A stretch of DNA of 64,000 nt from Frateuria_A sp035695185 (GTDB lineage Bacteria > Pseudomonadota > Gammaproteobacteria > Xanthomonadales > Rhodanobacteraceae). The position numbers and the translations under genes are program-made. The DNA lies in NCBI RefSeq assembly GCF_035695185.1, contig NZ_DASSES010000206.1, positions 10,064 to 74,063 of the forward strand. Direction: 5' to 3'. The notes beneath the pieces were generated by a model. The model saw nothing but the letters and a program-made list of their open reading frames with translations, was not told the origin of the DNA and did not search any database. This document shows positions 9,415 to 18,092 of the stretch, one piece after another; within the stretch, counting starts at the first letter, position 1, and every line of letters starts with the position of its first letter.

Positions 9415-10509
9415 ATGCCCGCGCAAGATCCCAACGATCGTTACGTCCGCATCGCGGTGCTGGTCATGCTTTCGCTGGCGCTGCTCGCGGGCGTCTGCGC
9501 GACGGCCATCCATTGGATCGGCCCGGCCCGCCAGCCCATGGACCTCATCGTCCCGCCGCTGGCCAGCTTGCTGTTCGGCGGCCTGATCCTCGCACTGCTG
9601 CGGCGACCGGCATGGGTGCTCGGCGTCACGCGGATCGCGCTGGGCGCCTCGGCGCTGGCGCTGATCGCGCCCGCGTGGCTCTACACCGTGCAGGCGAGCC
9701 TGTCGCCCGAGGTGCGGTTGATCGACAACCTGCCACCGGTCTCGTCGCTGTTCGTGGTGTTCCTCGCGATGCTGATGATCTTCATCCCCGGGCGGCGCGC
9801 TTTCCTCGCCGCCGCGCTGGGCTGGGTGCTGATCGCGCTGCCGGTGCTGCTCTACCTGTTGAGTCATCGCCAGGAACTGTGGACGCCCCGGGGCCGGGAC
9901 CTGGTGATGGCGTACGGGCCGGTCAGCATCATGGTGGTGGTCCTGCTGCCGGTGCAGCGCGGATTGAGGGGCAAGATCCGGCGGCTCGCCTCCGAGCGCG
10001 ACATCATGGAAGTCATGCTGCACCGGGATCCGCTGACCGGCGTGCAGAGCCGCCTGCTCGGCGAGCGGGTGCTGCGCGAGGTCCTGGCCGACCGCGCCGC
10101 GGGCGGGGTCGTCATGCTCGACCTCGACCGCTTCAAGACGATCAACGACACCTACGGCCATCCCGTCGGCGACAGTGTCCTGAAGGCAGTGGCGGCCGGC
10201 TGCGAGCGACTCCTGCGCGCGAACCAGTGCATCGCGCGTTGGGGCGGCGAGGAGTTCCTGGTGATCGTGCCCGACGTCGATGCAGTGGCCCTGCAGCGCG
10301 TGGCCGAGCGGCTGTGCGCGGCGATCGCCGCCGTGCCGGTGGCCCCCGTGCCACAGGTCACCGCTTCGCTCGGCACCACCCTGCTGCAGTCCGGCGACAC
10401 CCTGGACACGGTGCTGCAACGCGCCGACCTGGCGCTCTACCGTGCCAAGGAGCTGGGTGGCAACCGCGTCTGCTCCGCCGAGGGGCAGGGCACGGGTCTG
10501 GCCGGCTGA
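9415..10509 (+). CDS. Membrane diguanylate cyclase (six TM segments + GGDEF)
   Basis: 364-residue enzyme expected to make cyclic di-GMP from two GTP. About six hydrophobic helices occupy residues 12-185. A GGDEF domain follows with the DPLTGVQSR start, LDLDRFKTINDTYGHPVGD and the active-site WGGEEFLV (GGEEF). No RxxD inhibitory site is evident immediately upstream of GGEEF (sequence there is ANQCIARW). I chose ATG 9415 because the first TM helix follows closely. The N-terminal membrane region is a probable sensor with unknown ligand. It precedes lpxH by 75 bp but probably has its own unit. Confidence 0.92.
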   Translation: MPAQDPNDRYVRIAVLVMLSLALLAGVCATAIHWIGPARQPMDLIVPPLASLLFGGLILALLRRPAWVLGVTRIALGASALALIAPAWLYTVQASLSPEVRLIDNLPPVSSLFVVFLAMLMIFIPGRRAFLAAALGWVLIALPVLLYLLSHRQELWTPRGRDLVMAYGPVSIMVVVLLPVQRGLRGKIRRLASERDIMEVMLHRDPLTGVQSRLLGERVLREVLADRAAGGVVMLDLDRFKTINDTYGHPVGDSVLKAVAAGCERLLRANQCIARWGGEEFLVIVPDVDAVALQRVAERLCAAIAAVPVAPVPQVTASLGTTLLQSGDTLDTVLQRADLALYRAKELGGNRVCSAEGQGTGLAG

Positions 10510-10571
10510 CGATCGACGTTGGAGCGGGCTTCCCGTCGTCGGCGCCGGGCACGAGCCGGCCGGTGACCGCT

Positions 10572-10577
10572 TATAGT
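10572..10577 (+). promoter_or_regulatory. Possible -10 element for lpxH
   Basis: TATAGT lies 8-13 bases before the lpxH ATG. If used, transcription would begin very near the start codon and the mRNA would be almost leaderless. No good -35 is seen at 17 bases upstream. Confidence 0.35.
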
Positions 10578-10584
10578 CACGCCC

Positions 10585-11328
10585 ATGAATTACACCCGTG
10601 TCGCCCTGATTTCCGACCTGCACCTGTCGCCCGCCTGGCCTGGGCTGACGGATGTCCTGCTGCGTTTCCTGGCCACGCGGGCGGGTGAGGCGCAGGCGGT
10701 CTTTCTGCTCGGGGACGTGTTCGAGGCCTGGGTGGGCGACGACGACGATGCGCCCTGGCTCGGGACGGTTGCCCGGGGGCTGCGCGAGCTTGCGGCCTCG
10801 GGGACGGACGTCTGGTTCATGCACGGCAACCGCGACTTCCTTCTCGGGCAGGCCTTTGCCGCCCGCTGCGGCATGCGGCTGCTCGACGATCCGACGCTCG
10901 CCGTGCTGGGCGGCGTGCCGACGCTGCTCTCGCACGGCGATGCCCTGTGCACGGACGAGACGGAGTACCAGGCGTTCCGCACGCTCAGCCGCACCCCCCA
11001 GTGGCAGGCGCAGGTACTGGCCCGCCCGCTCGCCGAGCGGCGTGAGCTGGCCCGGCAGATGCGCGGCGCGAGCATGCAGGAACACCAGCGGCGCGCCGGG
11101 GCAGGCGAGGCGCCCGGCGACGTCGCCGACGAAGCGGTAAGGCAGGTCCTGCGCGACACGGGCGCCGCGCGACTCATCCACGGCCATACGCATCGCCCCG
11201 GCGTGCACGAGGTGCCGCTGCCGGGCCGGACGGCCGAACGCATCGTGCTGGCCGACTGGCGGGACGGGCAGGGCGAGGCGCTGTGGATCGGCGCCGAGGG
11301 CAGCTGGGCGCGGGAGACGTTGCGGTGA
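10585..11328 (+). CDS. lpxH: UDP-2,3-diacylglucosamine diphosphatase LpxH
   Basis: 247 residues, the usual LpxH length. It hydrolyses UDP-2,3-diacylglucosamine to lipid X plus UMP in lipid A biosynthesis, at the inner face of the cytoplasmic membrane. The calcineurin-like metal motifs are all present: SDLHLS at the N terminus, GDVFEAWVGDD, GNRDFLLG, LLSHGDALCTDE and HGHTHRP. Its stop codon overlaps the GTG start of the following histidine kinase (GTGA), so the two are translationally coupled, which is an unusual partner for lpxH. Confidence 0.95.
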   Translation: MNYTRVALISDLHLSPAWPGLTDVLLRFLATRAGEAQAVFLLGDVFEAWVGDDDDAPWLGTVARGLRELAASGTDVWFMHGNRDFLLGQAFAARCGMRLLDDPTLAVLGGVPTLLSHGDALCTDETEYQAFRTLSRTPQWQAQVLARPLAERRELARQMRGASMQEHQRRAGAGEAPGDVADEAVRQVLRDTGAARLIHGHTHRPGVHEVPLPGRTAERIVLADWRDGQGEALWIGAEGSWARETLR

Positions 11329-13139
11329 CCGGCCCGTCCGGTGACGCCACCGGTCGCCGCCGCCTCCGCGCCTTGCCGCCATCGCTCGAATCGGTGGCCC
11401 ATCGCCTGCGCGATCGGCGCATCGATGCGGTCGTCGCGTCGTTCAAGGAGAACCGCGGGGCGCCACGGCGGGTCGTGTGGATGCTGCTCGTTTTCGCATG
11501 GACGGTGTTCTGGCTGCGTGCCGCGCCCGAGCAGCCGGGCGGCACGCTGTGGATCGAAGCGCGTCGCGCGTTGCCGTGGGCGGCGGGCTTGCTGCTGTCG
11601 AGCATCGCCTGGGCAGGCTGGGTCTGGGCACAGGACCGGCCCACGAGCGAGCGTCAGGACAAGATCGCGGCGCTGGCGGATTACGCGGCGATCTTCCTTC
11701 TGCTCAAGGCCGGATGGAACCTTTCCATCTCGCTGATCACGCTGCTGCCGCTGGCGACCATCGTGGCCGGCGCGCGTTTTTCCCGCCGCATGTTCCATGG
11801 GGCGATGCTGCTGTCGGTGGTGCTGTTGTTCTTCGCCGCTCCGCCGGGCTACTGGACCGCCCGTCCGGCGTTCGTGCCATTCGCCCTCGTCTTGCTGGTG
11901 GGACTGCCTTTCACCGTCCACCGCCTGCTGGCGGCGCTCTACGCCGTGTCGGCTTCCGCGGTCGATACGCGCGATGCGCAAGCGCGCCTGACGGCCATGA
12001 TTTCGCATGAGCTGCGCAATCCCCTCAACGCCATCACCCACGCCTCGGCGTTGCTCGAGGTCGACACCCTGCCCACCCGGGCGCAGTCCCTGGTCCATGC
12101 CCTGCATGCCAACGCGAAGAGCCTGTCGCAGAGGGTGCGGCAGGTCATGGACATGGCCGCCCTGGACAACCGCCAGCTGCGGCTGGAAAGCAAGCCGTTT
12201 TCGATGGACGACGTGCTGATCGCGGTCCGTGCGATGATCGGTGGCATGGCGGCCGAACGCGGCGTGACGCTGGAGGTGTCCCGCTCGGGCGTGGCCGATG
12301 GCTGGCTCGGCGATCCGGGACGCCTCGAACAGCTGGTCAGCAATCTGGCGTCGAATGCGGTGAAGTTCACGCCCGCAGGTGGCCGCGTGCGGATCCGGGT
12401 GACGCCCGATGGCGAGGTGGATCCGGAGGGGCGCGTGCCCGTCTGCATCCAGGTGAGCGATACGGGCGTGGGCACCCCCGCGCAGGACAAGCCGCACATC
12501 TTCGAGCCCTTCGTCAAAGGCGCCGCGCACGCATCACGAGGCCATGGCCTGGGGCTGGGCCTGTTCATCGTGCGTGGCCTGTCGGACGCGATGGGTGGGC
12601 GGCTCTCGGTGGCCGACGTGGCAGGCGGCGGCGCGGCGATCGGCTTTCACATTGCACTCCGGCCGGTGCCGGCCGGACAGGCACTGCACCGGGGAGACGA
12701 TCTGCAGGAAGCCCTGCAGGTGCATCGAACGACATACCTGCCGGTCCGCTGCCTGATCATCGACGACAGCGGGGCGAACCGGGATCTGGCCAAGCTGTTG
12801 CTGGGCGCCGCCGGACACGCGGTCGACGCCGTGGCGAGCGCCGAGGAGGCAGCCTGCCTGATCCGCGAGCGCGCACCCGAGATCGTCTTCCTCGACCATC
12901 AGCTGCCCGGCGCCACGGGGCTGGAGTTCCTGATGGACCTGCGCCAGCAGGGAATCGAGGTCCCGGTCGTCATGCTCACGGGCGAGGACCAGGCCGATGT
13001 CGAGCGGCGCGCGCTGGAGGCAGGCGCCGCGTGCTTCCTGCTCAAGCCGGCGCAACCGCACGAACTGCTGGCGGCGGTCGCCACCCACTGCGGGCGGTTG
13101 CGCGGCTCCGGCTCGATACCGGGGTTCGTGGTCAACTGA
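11325..13139 (+). CDS. Hybrid sensor histidine kinase/response regulator
   Basis: 604 residues. The N-terminal half has about six TM helices (residues 45-200), so the sensor is probably membrane-embedded. HisKA carries MISHELRNPLNAI with His228. The HATPase shows NLASNAVKFTPAGG (N box), DTGVGTP and GHGLGLGLFIVRGL (G boxes). A C-terminal receiver domain has acidic DD in CLIIDDSG, phospho-acceptor Asp524 in FLDHQLPG, and Lys in LLKPAQ. The GTG at 11325 was chosen because it overlaps the lpxH stop and follows GGGAGA at a proper distance. No output regulator is adjacent, so phosphorelay partners must be elsewhere. Confidence 0.92.
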   Translation: MTGPSGDATGRRRLRALPPSLESVAHRLRDRRIDAVVASFKENRGAPRRVVWMLLVFAWTVFWLRAAPEQPGGTLWIEARRALPWAAGLLLSSIAWAGWVWAQDRPTSERQDKIAALADYAAIFLLLKAGWNLSISLITLLPLATIVAGARFSRRMFHGAMLLSVVLLFFAAPPGYWTARPAFVPFALVLLVGLPFTVHRLLAALYAVSASAVDTRDAQARLTAMISHELRNPLNAITHASALLEVDTLPTRAQSLVHALHANAKSLSQRVRQVMDMAALDNRQLRLESKPFSMDDVLIAVRAMIGGMAAERGVTLEVSRSGVADGWLGDPGRLEQLVSNLASNAVKFTPAGGRVRIRVTPDGEVDPEGRVPVCIQVSDTGVGTPAQDKPHIFEPFVKGAAHASRGHGLGLGLFIVRGLSDAMGGRLSVADVAGGGAAIGFHIALRPVPAGQALHRGDDLQEALQVHRTTYLPVRCLIIDDSGANRDLAKLLLGAAGHAVDAVASAEEAACLIRERAPEIVFLDHQLPGATGLEFLMDLRQQGIEVPVVMLTGEDQADVERRALEAGAACFLLKPAQPHELLAAVATHCGRLRGSGSIPGFVVN

Positions 13140-13145
13140 GCTGGT

Positions 13146-13180
13146 CCCGGCGCTGGCCCGTGTAGCTGGTCAGCGCCGGG
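13146..13180 (+). terminator. Strong hairpin after the hybrid kinase
   Basis: A 13-bp stem (CCCGGCGCTGGCC with GGTCAGCGCCGGG, one G-T pair, 9-base loop) starts seven bases after the kinase stop codon. There is no T tract; it lies in the gap before the convergent exbD-like gene. Confidence 0.65.
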
Positions 13181-13222
13181 CAGGTGGTGGAGTGGACGCG
13201 CCGCGGGTCTTCAGGCCGCGCC

Positions 13223-13633
13223 TCAGTCCGATGCGAAATCGATACCGGTGATGCCGTGTGCCTTCACCAACGCCAGCACGCGTGCGACATCGTCGTACGA
13301 CGCTGCATCTCTGGCATGGAGCTCGACATGGGGGATCTTCGCCGCATCGTCGCGGCCCGTGCCTGCGGCGATGTCCAATTGCGCCGCCAGCACGGCATCG
13401 CTCACCAGCCTGCCATTGAGGAACACCATGCCGCCCGGGTCCACCGTGACCCGCAACGGTTCGGTCTTGTCGCCGGATGTATGGCCGGCGACGGGCAGGT
13501 CGACCCGGTTCTTATGGGCGACGACCTGCGCGGAGACCATGAAGATGATGAGCAGCACCAGCAGCACGTCGACGAGCGGGGTGATGTTGATGCCGGCGAT
13601 GGGGGACGACTCGATCTTCGCAGGGAAAGCCAT
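13223..13633 (-). CDS. ExbD/TolR-family biopolymer transport protein (orphan)
   Basis: 136 residues. A short cytoplasmic start is followed by INITPLVDVLLVLLIIFMVSA, one TM helix carrying the membrane Asp that conducts protons in ExbD/TolR. A periplasmic domain follows (residues about 42-136). Family members work with an ExbB/TolQ partner to energise TonB or Tol; no such partner, TonB or receptor gene flanks this copy. It may use ExbB encoded elsewhere. The ATG at 13633 has AGGAGG upstream (TCCTCCT on the plus strand at about 13637). Confidence 0.9.
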   Translation of the reverse strand: MAFPAKIESSPIAGINITPLVDVLLVLLIIFMVSAQVVAHKNRVDLPVAGHTSGDKTEPLRVTVDPGGMVFLNGRLVSDAVLAAQLDIAAGTGRDDAAKIPHVELHARDAASYDDVARVLALVKAHGITGIDFASD

Positions 13634-13896
13634 ACTTCCTCCTGGCGTTTTCGATGTGGATTCAGCCCTGGTGCCGGCACAGCTGGGGACTGCCGGCGGT
13701 CCGACTATGCCGTGCCGAAGGGGACTTCCCGCAAGGGCCGGCGCGGGCGCATGATCGACGGATCGGTTCGTTCGGCCCTGGAGCCTCCCGGGGGTCTCTG
13801 TTGCTGAGCGTGCAATCGGGATGGCCGGCGGGCGGCGCGCGATGACGCATCCTGGGGCGGTCGTGGGCTAAAGGGGTTGCGCGGCGCTGCAGGGAA

Positions 13897-14793
13897 TCAG
13901 CGGGCCATGTTCTTGTTTCCCTCCGCAAGCGCGGCAAGCGCATGCTCGGTCACGGTCCGCCGCAGCTGCCTCAACGCCGGCGACTCCGGATCGCCGGCCG
14001 CATGCAGGCAGACATCCACGCGCGGCAACGGCGGCAGCCCGTGCCGACCGTCCAGGCGGATCAGGCCGGGCGGGATGCCGGCGCTGGTACGCAGGGTGAT
14101 GCCGAGCCCGGCGGCCACGCCGGCCCACAGGCTTTGCAGGCTGGACGTGACGAAGGCCGCGTGCCAGGCCTTGCCGGCCTGGTCCAGCGCCTCGGTGCCG
14201 GCCTTGCGGAAGAAGCATGGCGGGCGGTAGAGCGCCAGTTCGATGACCGGGCTCGCGCGCAATCGCGCGGTCGCGTCCGCGGCGCCCACCCATGTCATCG
14301 GCAGGGTCGCGAGCCGTTCGGCGTCGGCGCGCCGGGCATGGCCCATCGCCAGCACCAGATCCAGCTCGCCGCGATCCAGCCGTTCCAGCAGCGCGCCGTT
14401 GCGCTCGACCTCCACGTCCACCCGCACGGCCGGATAGGCCTTCTTGAATTGCCCCAGCGCCGCCGGCAGCCAGGATTCGGCAAAGTCCCCGGGCAGGCCG
14501 AAGCGCACCGCGCCGCCGACCGCGGCGCCGTACACGGCATGCACCGCTTCGTCATTGAGCGCCAGGATGCGCAGCGCATACGCGTGCACCCGATCGCCCG
14601 CCTCGGTCAGCACGACCCGGCGCCCCTGCTTGCGGAACAGCGGCTGGCCCAGTTGCGCCTCCAGCTTGCGCATCTGCTGGCTGACCGCCGACTGCGAGCG
14701 GCCCACCCGCTCGGCGGCGCGGGCCAGGCTGCCAAGGCGAAGGATCGCGGCCAGGGTGCGCAACGCATCCATGTCCAGGTTGGGTCGTTGCAT
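13897..14793 (-). CDS. LysR-family transcriptional regulator
   Basis: 298 residues, normal LysR length. The HTH begins at MDALRTLAAILRLGSLARAA and continues SQSAVSQQMRKLEAQLG. The substrate-binding-like domain begins near residue 90 (GAVRFGLPGDFAESWLP). ATG 14793 places the HTH at the very N terminus as usual. It is divergent from a lipocalin-like gene 126 bp away. The intergenic AT-rich stretch near 14818-14840 (GAATTATTCC...TTTTTCG) is where a LysR site could sit, but no clear T-N11-A dyad stands out. Ligand unknown. Confidence 0.9.
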   Translation of the reverse strand: MQRPNLDMDALRTLAAILRLGSLARAAERVGRSQSAVSQQMRKLEAQLGQPLFRKQGRRVVLTEAGDRVHAYALRILALNDEAVHAVYGAAVGGAVRFGLPGDFAESWLPAALGQFKKAYPAVRVDVEVERNGALLERLDRGELDLVLAMGHARRADAERLATLPMTWVGAADATARLRASPVIELALYRPPCFFRKAGTEALDQAGKAWHAAFVTSSLQSLWAGVAAGLGITLRTSAGIPPGLIRLDGRHGLPPLPRVDVCLHAAGDPESPALRQLRRTVTEHALAALAEGNKNMAR

Positions 14794-14866
14794 GCTGAAG
14801 TATTTCCGATGGATGGGCGTCGAATTATTCCATTTTTCGAAGCGTCTGCCGGTCCTAGGATGCGAG

Positions 14867-14889
14867 GCGCCCCGCCGAAGGGCGGGCGC
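14867..14889 (+). repeat. GC hairpin in the lipocalin leader
   Basis: GCGCCCCGCC-GAAG-GGCGGGCGC forms a long stem with one bulged C and a GAAG loop. It sits 31 bases before the lipocalin start, in its probable 5' leader. It could be a structured mRNA leader or a decayed REP-type element; I see no second copy in the window. Confidence 0.45.
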
Positions 14890-14919
14890 TCCCACGTAAT
14901 CCCCGGAGGAAAACCACGC

Positions 14920-15450
14920 ATGCGCATGCATCCTGCAGGAGTTCGTCTTTTCGCCACGGCCTGTCTGGTCGCCGGCCTCGGCTCGACGACCACGGCCCTG
15001 GCCAGTGGCGCCACCGCGCCTTTCCCGCTGGCCGGCACCTGGACCTTGCAGGCGGCCGACGCGCTGCATCCGGATGGCTCGCGCACCCGCGACTACGGCG
15101 CCGCGCCCAAGGGCCTGCTGATGATCGACCGGCAGGGCCACTATTCGCTGCAGATCTTCCGCGCCGAGCGCCCGCGCTTCGCCGCCGATGCCAAGGCCAA
15201 GGGCACCGCCGACGAATACCGCGCGGCGGTCATGGGCTCGAGCACGCACTACGGCACGGTCGAACTCGACGCCGCGCGGCACCAGCTCGTGTTCCACATC
15301 GAGGGCGCCTCCTTTCCCAACTGGGAGGGCCAGCAACAGCGCCGCAGCTTCGAGCTGCACGGCGACGTGCTGAGCTACCGGGTGCCGCCGCGCCCGGACG
15401 GCAACGTGCCGATCTCGGTATGGCGGCGGAGCGGGGCTGGCGGCCGATGA
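14920..15450 (+). CDS. Exported lipocalin-like domain protein
   Basis: 176 residues with a signal peptide (LFATACLVAGLGSTTTALA) and a lipocalin-like domain of the Lipocalin_5 type. It begins with LAGTWTLQAADALHPDGSRT and continues KGLLMIDRQGHYSLQIFRAERPRF. Proteins of this type are thought to bind small hydrophobic ligands or act as accessory factors; specific role unknown. A GGAGGA ribosome site lies nine bases before ATG 14920. It is divergent from a LysR gene, which is its likely regulator by position. Confidence 0.85.
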   Translation: MRMHPAGVRLFATACLVAGLGSTTTALASGATAPFPLAGTWTLQAADALHPDGSRTRDYGAAPKGLLMIDRQGHYSLQIFRAERPRFAADAKAKGTADEYRAAVMGSSTHYGTVELDAARHQLVFHIEGASFPNWEGQQQRRSFELHGDVLSYRVPPRPDGNVPISVWRRSGAGGR

Positions 15451-15548
15451 GCCTTCAACCGCACGCCGGCCCGTCCCGGCATTGATCGGACCCACACGCC
15501 GCTGGGCGTATGAGGCGGGTGGTCCCCGCTCCGGCGCGCACTCGTCAG

Positions 15549-15989
15549 ATGACCAGCAAGATTCTCGAGATCGACCTTCACGACGCCGGACGTGACGGCG
15601 TCTATCGCGTGGTGCCGGATGATCCGACGACCCTGGCCGAGGATGCCGCCCGCGCCAGCCTTCGCTTCAGCCGGCTCGATCTTCGTGACTGCACTAGCCA
15701 CCAGCAGGCCCTCGAAACGCTGGCCCAGTCGTTCGAGGTCCCCGCGCCGCGCGAGGACTGGCCGGCGCTCGCGGCCGGCCTGCGCGATCTCGGTTGGCTG
15801 TCCGCGCCCGGCTACGTACTGGTGCTCGACCATGCCGATGTACTGCGTGCCCAGGCGCCCGACGTCTACGCCACGCTTCGCGACCACCTGTCCGGCGTGG
15901 CCCGCTACTGGCACGCGCGGGGCGTGCCGTTCTTCGTGTTCATGGTGTTCCCGGACAACGAGACGCTGGACGCAGCCATCGACGCGTGA
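15549..15989 (+). CDS. Barstar-family protein (orphan barnase-inhibitor-like)
   Basis: 146 residues. The central part matches the barstar fold: SHQQALETLAQSF then APREDWPALAAGLRDLGWL, and the hydrophobic strand GYVLVLDHADVL. Barstar family members inhibit guanyl-specific ribonucleases by occupying the active site. No barnase-type RNase, Rhs/CDI toxin or secretion gene is next to it, so its partner is not visible. I take ATG 15549 (MTSKILEIDL) as the start; an upstream ATG at 15510 gives an Arg/Pro-rich extension without homology. Could instead be a standalone immunity gene. Confidence 0.85.
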   Translation: MTSKILEIDLHDAGRDGVYRVVPDDPTTLAEDAARASLRFSRLDLRDCTSHQQALETLAQSFEVPAPREDWPALAAGLRDLGWLSAPGYVLVLDHADVLRAQAPDVYATLRDHLSGVARYWHARGVPFFVFMVFPDNETLDAAIDA

Positions 15990-16050
15990 TCGGGAGAACG
16001 CGGGCCAGGTGGGAGCCTGGCCCACGGTCATCGACCGGGGACGTCGGGTT

Positions 16051-17934
16051 TCAGCGCCACCAGCCCAGCGTGTCCGGCGACCCGTCGGGATGCGCGAACC
16101 AGCGCACCTGGTTGCGCCCGCCCGGGCAGGTGTCGCCCCGGGACAGGCGCACGATCGCGTCGTCCCGGGCGGCCACTTCGCCGTGGTAACAGCTGCCGAA
16201 GTTGTCGCGGTAGTTGCGCAGCGTGGAGCTCTCCCAGCGTGGGTCGGTCTGGTCGGCGCCACCCTTGCGGACGGAGTAGAAGCGGGCGCCTGCGTGCGTG
16301 GTGTAGTGGCCGAAGCCGGGCTTGTAGTGATCACCGTCGATCACGCGGCTTTGGGCGATGCTCACGTTGGTGCGCGTGAAGTCGATGTTCCACCCGTCCC
16401 CGGTTTGTACATGCGCCGCGAGCCGGTACGCCATCTGCAGCGGGTAGCTGGTGCTCGTGCGATCCCAGCTGATCAGCCGGGTCCCGATCGCGCGACGGCT
16501 GGTCTGCTGCACCGTGCTGCTCAATGACAGGTCCTGCCGGTAGGCCTTGTCGGCAATGAATATGCCGCCGTACGGTCCTTGTACCCGAAGCACCTGCGTG
16601 CTGGCGAAGGCTCCGGTCTGGTGCACCCGCGAGTCGATGCGCCCCTGGGAGGTGTTCACGAAGCCACGGATTTCGAATTCGCGCTGCTGCCGCGTGTGGA
16701 TGTCTCCGACGATCGTGTCGCCGATGCGCCGCAGGGTATTGCTGTAGTGGGGTGCGCCACTCCCGGTAGTCAGCGTGTTGAGCGTCACGGCACCGGTGAC
16801 CTGCGTGCGCTGCGGGTCGAGGTACACCAGCAGGGCACTGCCGCCGTAACGGTCGTAGCCATACGGGTACCGGTTGTCCACGGTGACGTTGTGCCGACCG
16901 GCGGCGCTCAGCAGGGCGGCAAAAGGCGTCAGGTCCACCCGGTACGGCTTGAAGTTCAACATCTCCAGCGTCGGGATAGGCTGGTCGGCGCTGTTGTGGT
17001 GGTAGTTGTTCATGTCGGCCACGAGCAGCGGGAACACCGGAGCAATGCCCGCCAGGGTTCCATCCACCGCGATCTTGAACTCACGGTAGTTGCCCCCGGA
17101 GCAACCCTGGGCGTAAGGATTGATGGCGTCCCTGGTCCAGCCGCCCGGAGCGAGTACGTCTGTCAGCTGCGGAAGCTCGAGCGGGCCACCGTTACCCGAC
17201 CAGTCGATCACGCAGGTGTACCAGAAGTTGCGGGGCAGGCCGCCGTCGCCGCTGAAGTAGTCGGCCTCCACATCCAGATAGGCACGCACGATGTTGTGAG
17301 GCAGGTTGACGGGGGTTTCCTGGTTGACCGGGATCACGGCGTCCGGCACGCGCGGCGCGGGCGTGGCGGCGCTGGACGGATAGAAGAACAGCCGTGCGGT
17401 CGCGTAGAACGGGGGCGTGTAGGGCGGGTCGGGAAAGTCCTCGTTCTGCGTCATCCAGATCGATCCCGTACGCGGGGCTCTGAAGAGCGCGCTGTAGTCG
17501 GTCAGGTCGCGCTCGAGATGCCAGCGCGAGTTGCCGTCATAGCGGGGTGTGATGCTGCGGAACAGCCGCACGCGCGCCAGGTCCATGCCGAGCGTGTCCG
17601 TGATCGAGCGCCGCACACTGCGCACGTCCAGCTTGAGGATCACCTTTGCCCACGGGGGCGGGCAGGCGGACGGGGGCATGTAGGTGATCGGTGCGTTGGG
17701 GTCATGGTCGGGATCGCCCATGGGCCACGCCCGATCGTGCAGCAACTCGACCACGCACGGCTGCCCGGCGGCCACCGGCACGCGCGGATCGACCGAGGCG
17801 ACCGGATTGGTCGAAGCCACCTGGGGAGCGACCACCGGGCCGGTCGGTGATTGGGCGGCCGCGCCAAAGACAGGTGCCAGCGTGCACGCCGTGGCGAACA
17901 GCGCCCGATGCAGGGAGTCGTGTCGAAGGGTCAT
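16051..17934 (-). CDS. Large exported protein of unknown function
   Basis: 627 residues with a signal peptide (LHRALFATACTLAPVFGAAAQ). I do not recognise the family. The sequence is rich in beta-strand-like segments and aromatic residues. It has few cysteines, among them QPCVVELLHD and SACPPPW near the N terminus and FGSCYHGE and DTCPGG near the end, and it ends in DTLGWWR. It reads as a secreted or periplasmic adhesin/enzyme-like protein, with no TM helix after the signal. ATG 17934 starts the signal peptide. An FNR/Dnr-like palindrome lies 76 bases upstream, suggesting oxygen- or NO-responsive control. Confidence 0.7.
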   Translation of the reverse strand: MTLRHDSLHRALFATACTLAPVFGAAAQSPTGPVVAPQVASTNPVASVDPRVPVAAGQPCVVELLHDRAWPMGDPDHDPNAPITYMPPSACPPPWAKVILKLDVRSVRRSITDTLGMDLARVRLFRSITPRYDGNSRWHLERDLTDYSALFRAPRTGSIWMTQNEDFPDPPYTPPFYATARLFFYPSSAATPAPRVPDAVIPVNQETPVNLPHNIVRAYLDVEADYFSGDGGLPRNFWYTCVIDWSGNGGPLELPQLTDVLAPGGWTRDAINPYAQGCSGGNYREFKIAVDGTLAGIAPVFPLLVADMNNYHHNSADQPIPTLEMLNFKPYRVDLTPFAALLSAAGRHNVTVDNRYPYGYDRYGGSALLVYLDPQRTQVTGAVTLNTLTTGSGAPHYSNTLRRIGDTIVGDIHTRQQREFEIRGFVNTSQGRIDSRVHQTGAFASTQVLRVQGPYGGIFIADKAYRQDLSLSSTVQQTSRRAIGTRLISWDRTSTSYPLQMAYRLAAHVQTGDGWNIDFTRTNVSIAQSRVIDGDHYKPGFGHYTTHAGARFYSVRKGGADQTDPRWESSTLRNYRDNFGSCYHGEVAARDDAIVRLSRGDTCPGGRNQVRWFAHPDGSPDTLGWWR

Positions 17935-18009
17935 GCGAAGCCTCCACCGCGTTGCGGTCCGATCCATCCTGGCCCCGCGCCCGTGGTACTCCGCCGCCCC
18001 GCATGCGAA

Positions 18010-18023
18010 TTGATGTCGGTCAA
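18010..18023. promoter_or_regulatory. FNR/Dnr-like box TTGAT-N4-GTCAA
   Basis: TTGATGTCGGTCAA matches the CRP/FNR-superfamily palindrome TTGAY-N4-RTCAA at all ten positions. It lies between the GH43-like gene end and the start (17934) of the unknown exported protein, 76 bases from that ATG. This is a suitable distance for activation. Confidence 0.6.
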
Positions 18024-18092
18024 CAAGTCGGGGCCAGGGCGCTGCCCGATGAGCAAGTGCGGCGGGCTCGACGGGTCAAGGGGGCGCTTGCG

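Noticed and set aside
7548..10688. A 1046-codon plus-strand open frame
   Set aside because: Antisense to the BNR protein and out of frame with the diguanylate cyclase; long only because GC-rich DNA rarely has stops.
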